64,000 bases of DNA from Ulva prolifera (Eukaryota; Chlorophyta; Ulvophyceae; Ulvales; Ulvaceae), in contig CM041201.1 in assembly GCA_023078555.1 (NCBI GenBank), forward strand, positions 2,921,713-2,985,712, read 5' to 3'. Positions 60,418 to 64,000 of this stretch are shown here, piece after piece. The position numbers were made by a program, and so were the translations under genes. The notes beneath the pieces were generated by a model, which saw nothing but the letters and a program-made list of their open reading frames with translations, did not search any database and had not been told where the DNA came from. Position 1 is the first letter of the stretch; every line of letters begins with the position of its first letter.

Positions 60418-62315
60418 CCGAGGTGAGGCTCCACGACGCATCAAACGGTTTACACGACGGTCTCCACGACGCAATGCTTCCGCAACATTGATCCACAGGA
60501 AATCTAGATCGAAGATCTCTGCCTGGTTCGTGCATGCGCATCCCACGGATCCGTGGTCAGACGGCCGCAGCTCATGACTGCAGCGCCTGCGGACACATTC
60601 GTCGCGCTCGTGCATAGAATCCTCAATGCATTGCTCACCTGCGTTTCTCGCGAAAGCAGCCGTGCCGTGCCTGCATGTGGGCAGATGCCAGCGTATGGAT
60701 CCGCTGGAGATCCACAATGCGGTACAGCTGCGGTGTGCCTCCGGCAACATCTTCGGCTTGAGGATGAATGATGTGAATCTGCATGGGCACTGGAGCCTGG
60801 ACCGTGGGCTGGCTGTCATACATGGAAAGTGCTGAGCTTGCTTCGCTGGCTTGCCAGCATCGGACCGTTTCGATTACCAGCGTCCGCCGTGCGCTGGAGG
60901 TGCTCGATGGTACCATCAAGAGGCACAGACTGTGCTGGCTGATGCGCATCAGATGACCAACGCAAGCAGCCGCGACCAGCCGTCCAGTCCACCATCGTCC
61001 CGGAGCCGGTGTTCGAGTTGCCACAGGATCCTCGAGCGCTGTTCCGAAACCGGCGTGAACGTGCCACGGAGAGCTGCCTCTGTCGGTGGGCCACTGCGTG
61101 CTGAACGTATCGCACTGCATGCTGCCTGCACATCTGGAGGGGCGATTCCTCCGTGTCAACACACGTTGTAAAACACCACACGACTGTGGGGCCGCGGAGC
61201 GGCTACAGCAGCACTCTACGGGCTGTACACTCTGGGGGTACCGAGCATGGAGTCATGCATATGTCTATCGCACTCAGTTGCATGTGGCACTGCGCTTAGC
61301 ACACCGTGGCAGCATAGGTAGCTGGTGGGCATGGTGCTGGAGGGCATACTTGCAGAGCTGCAGGGATGCCGGAGACCACTGTCATCACAGAGGTGCTTCT
61401 GAAGCCTTGCAAGCGCCTGATGGATGGCCGACAATATGGATACTGTATGGGGGGCCCCAGTGAAAGCGGACATGTGCCAGTCATTTCTGGCACCAGAAAG
61501 GATGCGCAGATCAGGCGCCTGATCTGTGCATCCTGGCCTTGCTGGGTGATCAGCTTCAGCCTACCTTTTGTGTGCTATCTCTGAGATAGCCGACAACCAG
61601 CGAGGGTCTGTTTATTACCTGGTCGGTGGGGTCTAGCCGACAACCATATCCTTGAGGCCTTGACAGGCGCCCACTGCAATGCATCTGCGGCCCATGGAGA
61701 CCCATCTATATACCAGTTGCAGGGGGCGCGGGCCTTGCTCATCACAAGCTCACTGCATGATTATGCATCAGGAAAGCTGTGTAAAACTACAAAATCTGGG
61801 CTTGTGTATGCTCATCACATGCTTATTATAATTATTATAATTAGTTGTAACACATGCATGTACACACAGCTGAAACTTCCTGAGGTAGTTTCAGGCTGGG
61901 AAACCAAAACACACTCACTGCGGCGGTGCACCGGTGTACTGGCCCCAATCACCACCCCCTCATGTGTAGTTACAAAGGTCAGAGGCTGCCAGGCATCAAG
62001 CCGTTTCTCGGAATTCCACTCGTCGTTCATGGCACTAGGCCAGGCACAAGCGCACCACCCCCTCATGTGTGTGTATGCATGAATATGTGCTACAAAGACC
62101 AATTGTCATCGTAAGACGGAGAGGGAGAGGCACAGCAAGGTCACAGCAAGGTCAGCAACGCTTCACCCGCAGGTCAGGTCACCCGCCGTCACCGTCATAC
62201 TCTGCTGCCTGTCAACACCCCTCACCTCACTTCACCGCGCGTCGCACCAAGCCCTGACTATGGCACCCACGTGCACAGCCCACTATCCCTCACCTCCCCA
62301 TGGCCTGCCACATGT

Positions 62316-62419
62316 GCTCCACCTCCCTGATCATCCGGTGGAACACTGATTTGCAAGGGCTCATGCGGCTCCACCTCCCTGATCATCCGGTGGAACACTG
62401 ATTTGCAAGGGCTCACGCG
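62316..62419. repeat. Tandem duplication, 52-bp unit, two copies
   Basis: Copies at 62316-62367 and 62368-62419, each starting gctccacctccctgatcatc; they differ only near the right edge (catgcg versus cacgcg). Confidence 0.93.
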
Positions 62420-62550
62420 ATCAGCTGGAGCTGAGACAGCATTGTGCACCTGTATCGATCATCACAGTGATCAGCGTGGGGCCATCGGACCAGGGTGCAG
62501 CACTGTTTGGCCGCACAGCCAGGCCGCCAGCCGGCCACACGGCACCTGAA

Positions 62551-62596
62551 CATTCCACAATGCATGTGTGCACCATTCCACAATGCATGTGTGCAC
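62551..62596. repeat. Tandem duplication, 23-bp unit, two copies
   Basis: Two identical copies starting cattccacaatgcatgtg. Confidence 0.95.
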
Positions 62597-62743
62597 CATC
62601 TTCAGAGCTGGCCATCGCTGTAGCTTACGCAGTTCGGCAGTCGGCATGCAGGCCAGGCATGAATGCGCATTGTGCAGCATGCCCACTGGCAGGCATCCAT
62701 GTTCCGCGCATGCTCGCTGCCCGAGATGTGTTTGTGGAGAAAA

Positions 62744-62763
62744 GGGGGGGGGGGGGGGGGGGG
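62744..62763. repeat. G20 homopolymer
   Basis: Twenty consecutive G after a short A run. Confidence 0.95.
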
Positions 62764-63116
62764 CTTGGATCTGTTGTCTCAAGAAGTCTCCTGAGCAGCT
62801 GGCACTTCTCAGGTGAGAGCAGGTCACGATCGCAACCTTGGAGCACTGATATCGGATCAGGCTCATGGCGCAGCTCTGGCACCAATGCAGATGTAACGTT
62901 CTCTATGCTCTCTGTGGGTTTTGCGTGCGCTGGTTGCGGTTGTGGCCGGGGGTGCGTTGGACCGGGTTGGTGGTTGGGCTCTTGCGCTGCTTGCTGGTGT
63001 CGCGGTGATGCTCGCCCCGCCGCCTTAACCCTTGTAGCATTCTCCGTACTTAATCCGCAATCCCAAAGCATGCATGGCCATATGCGTAGGGACAGTGGCT
63101 CCTCTGACATCTGGAA

Positions 63117-63235
63117 CTGTGGCAGTCCAGTGATCTGGCCGCTATACCACACCATAGATCCTTGCACGTTGACATTGTTGCACGCCATATATTGCGGTTG
63201 CTCGCCATAGCTGCCATATCACTGGACTGCCACAG
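63117..63235. repeat. 18-bp perfect inverted repeat
   Basis: ctgtggcagtccagtgat at 63117-63134 recurs as its reverse complement at 63218-63235, with 83 bp between. This could be the ends of a very small non-autonomous element or a foldback; no flanking target duplication was recognised. Confidence 0.8.
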
Positions 63236-64000
63236 GGGCCAAACAAGGCATCCAAGTTACACACTGCCATAGACCGTGGCAGACTGTGGCTGGCAGGCAG
63301 CAGACAATGGCTTCCACACAAAGCATCAGCAGGAGCTGAGCATGCACTCCATGTGCACACCGCCCCATCCAGAGACTCAGCTCAGCTCAGTGAGGACACA
63401 CGTCAGTGAAGAGGTGGCATCAACGCTCTGCAGGACCAGTACTCAGCATTCCAGCGATGCAGGGACACACGTGCTGCATGTAGCCTGGACTGTGCAATGG
63501 ACCCATCCATGTACAGGGCCCGACAGCTGCAGCAGCGCTAATCGATGGTCTTACTGGAGTCTGCTTGACGACATGTTCCTGCGATCCACATTCCAGCACC
63601 TATAGCTACGCCTCAGTGCGGCATCTGCGTTGCAGAGGCAGCCCCAGGGCCAGGGCGCAACAGTTGCACTTTATCGACTGCGCTGTCCACATGGACACGT
63701 ATTGCTTGGCATGCTTCCGTGGAGATGAGCTTTTTTACGCGTCCTGTCACGACGCATGCAAATGCTCAGCCCCGCCCGGGGAGCAACACAGAGCCGCGAT
63801 CAGTTTTGTGGCTATGACGGACTCACTGTAAAGCTTATCGAGCCTGCGATGCTACCTGTCTCTCCGAATGTGTCTCGGCAACATGGCCGAGCGAGTGAGC
63901 GTGGCTGCGTGATCGTGCCAAGCGATTGTGGCGATGAAGTGGGCTCACGTGAACGGTTGCAACATACTGCAGCTGCGAGTTGATCACGCGCGCCCCAGCG

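Larger units (their letters stand above)
57752..64000. other. Gene-poor right end
   Basis: Over 6 kb with only short overlapping frames on both strands. The first about 500 bp, G-rich, is presumably the kinesin 3' UTR and flank. The rest carries short tandem duplications, a G20 tract and an inverted repeat (listed separately). A small minus-strand candidate exon at 59830-59767 is the only protein-like signal noted. Confidence 0.45.

Overview
The window is nuclear DNA of a eukaryote. Genes are split by many GT-AG introns, there are no operons or ribosome-binding sites, and several proteins have plant-type architecture (a HUB/BRE1-like histone E3, a plant-style mitochondrial ATP synthase epsilon subunit, a C-terminal-motor kinesin-14). 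GC-rich exons, hydroxyproline-like P/A/S-rich membrane proteins and introns that often start GTGCG suggest a green alga (Chlorophyta, perhaps Trebouxiophyceae). That placement is inference; no marker gene proves it.

Layout. 1-207 (+): 3' end of the mitochondrial ATP synthase epsilon gene. 2192-3773 and 4450-5309 (+): two tandem SUMO genes with the same intron positions, one of which ends directly in Gly-Gly-stop. 6093-10074 (-): an OGFOD1/Tpa1-type ribosomal prolyl hydroxylase, divergent from 10614-14646 (+), a DED1/DDX3 DEAD-box helicase. 16357-22507 (+): a BRE1/HUB histone H2B E3 ligase in ten exons, with a perfect (TG)65 tract in one intron. 24322-25960 (-): a RING-CH membrane E3 ligase. 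28772-32120 (-): an armadillo-type repeat protein. 32610-34000 (-): a canopy-family saposin-like protein. 35448-44052 (+): one or two very P/A/G/S-rich membrane proteins. 44658-50199 (-): an unrecognised protein of about 1300 residues with a run of phase-1 introns. 53021-57751 (+): a kinesin-14. The last 6 kb holds no convincing gene but has several short tandem duplications, a G20 tract and an inverted repeat.

Functional themes. Four genes belong to ubiquitin-like pathways (two SUMOs, BRE1, RING-CH). OGFOD1 and DED1 both act on translation initiation and decoding and share one 539-bp intergenic region. Most gene models here were built by hand from splice sites and reading-frame phase. For OGFOD1, DED1, both SUMOs, BRE1 and the kinesin the exons join in frame to near-family length, which supports the models. 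The first and last exons of the RING-CH, armadillo and canopy genes, and the A/B boundary of the P-rich gene, remain open.
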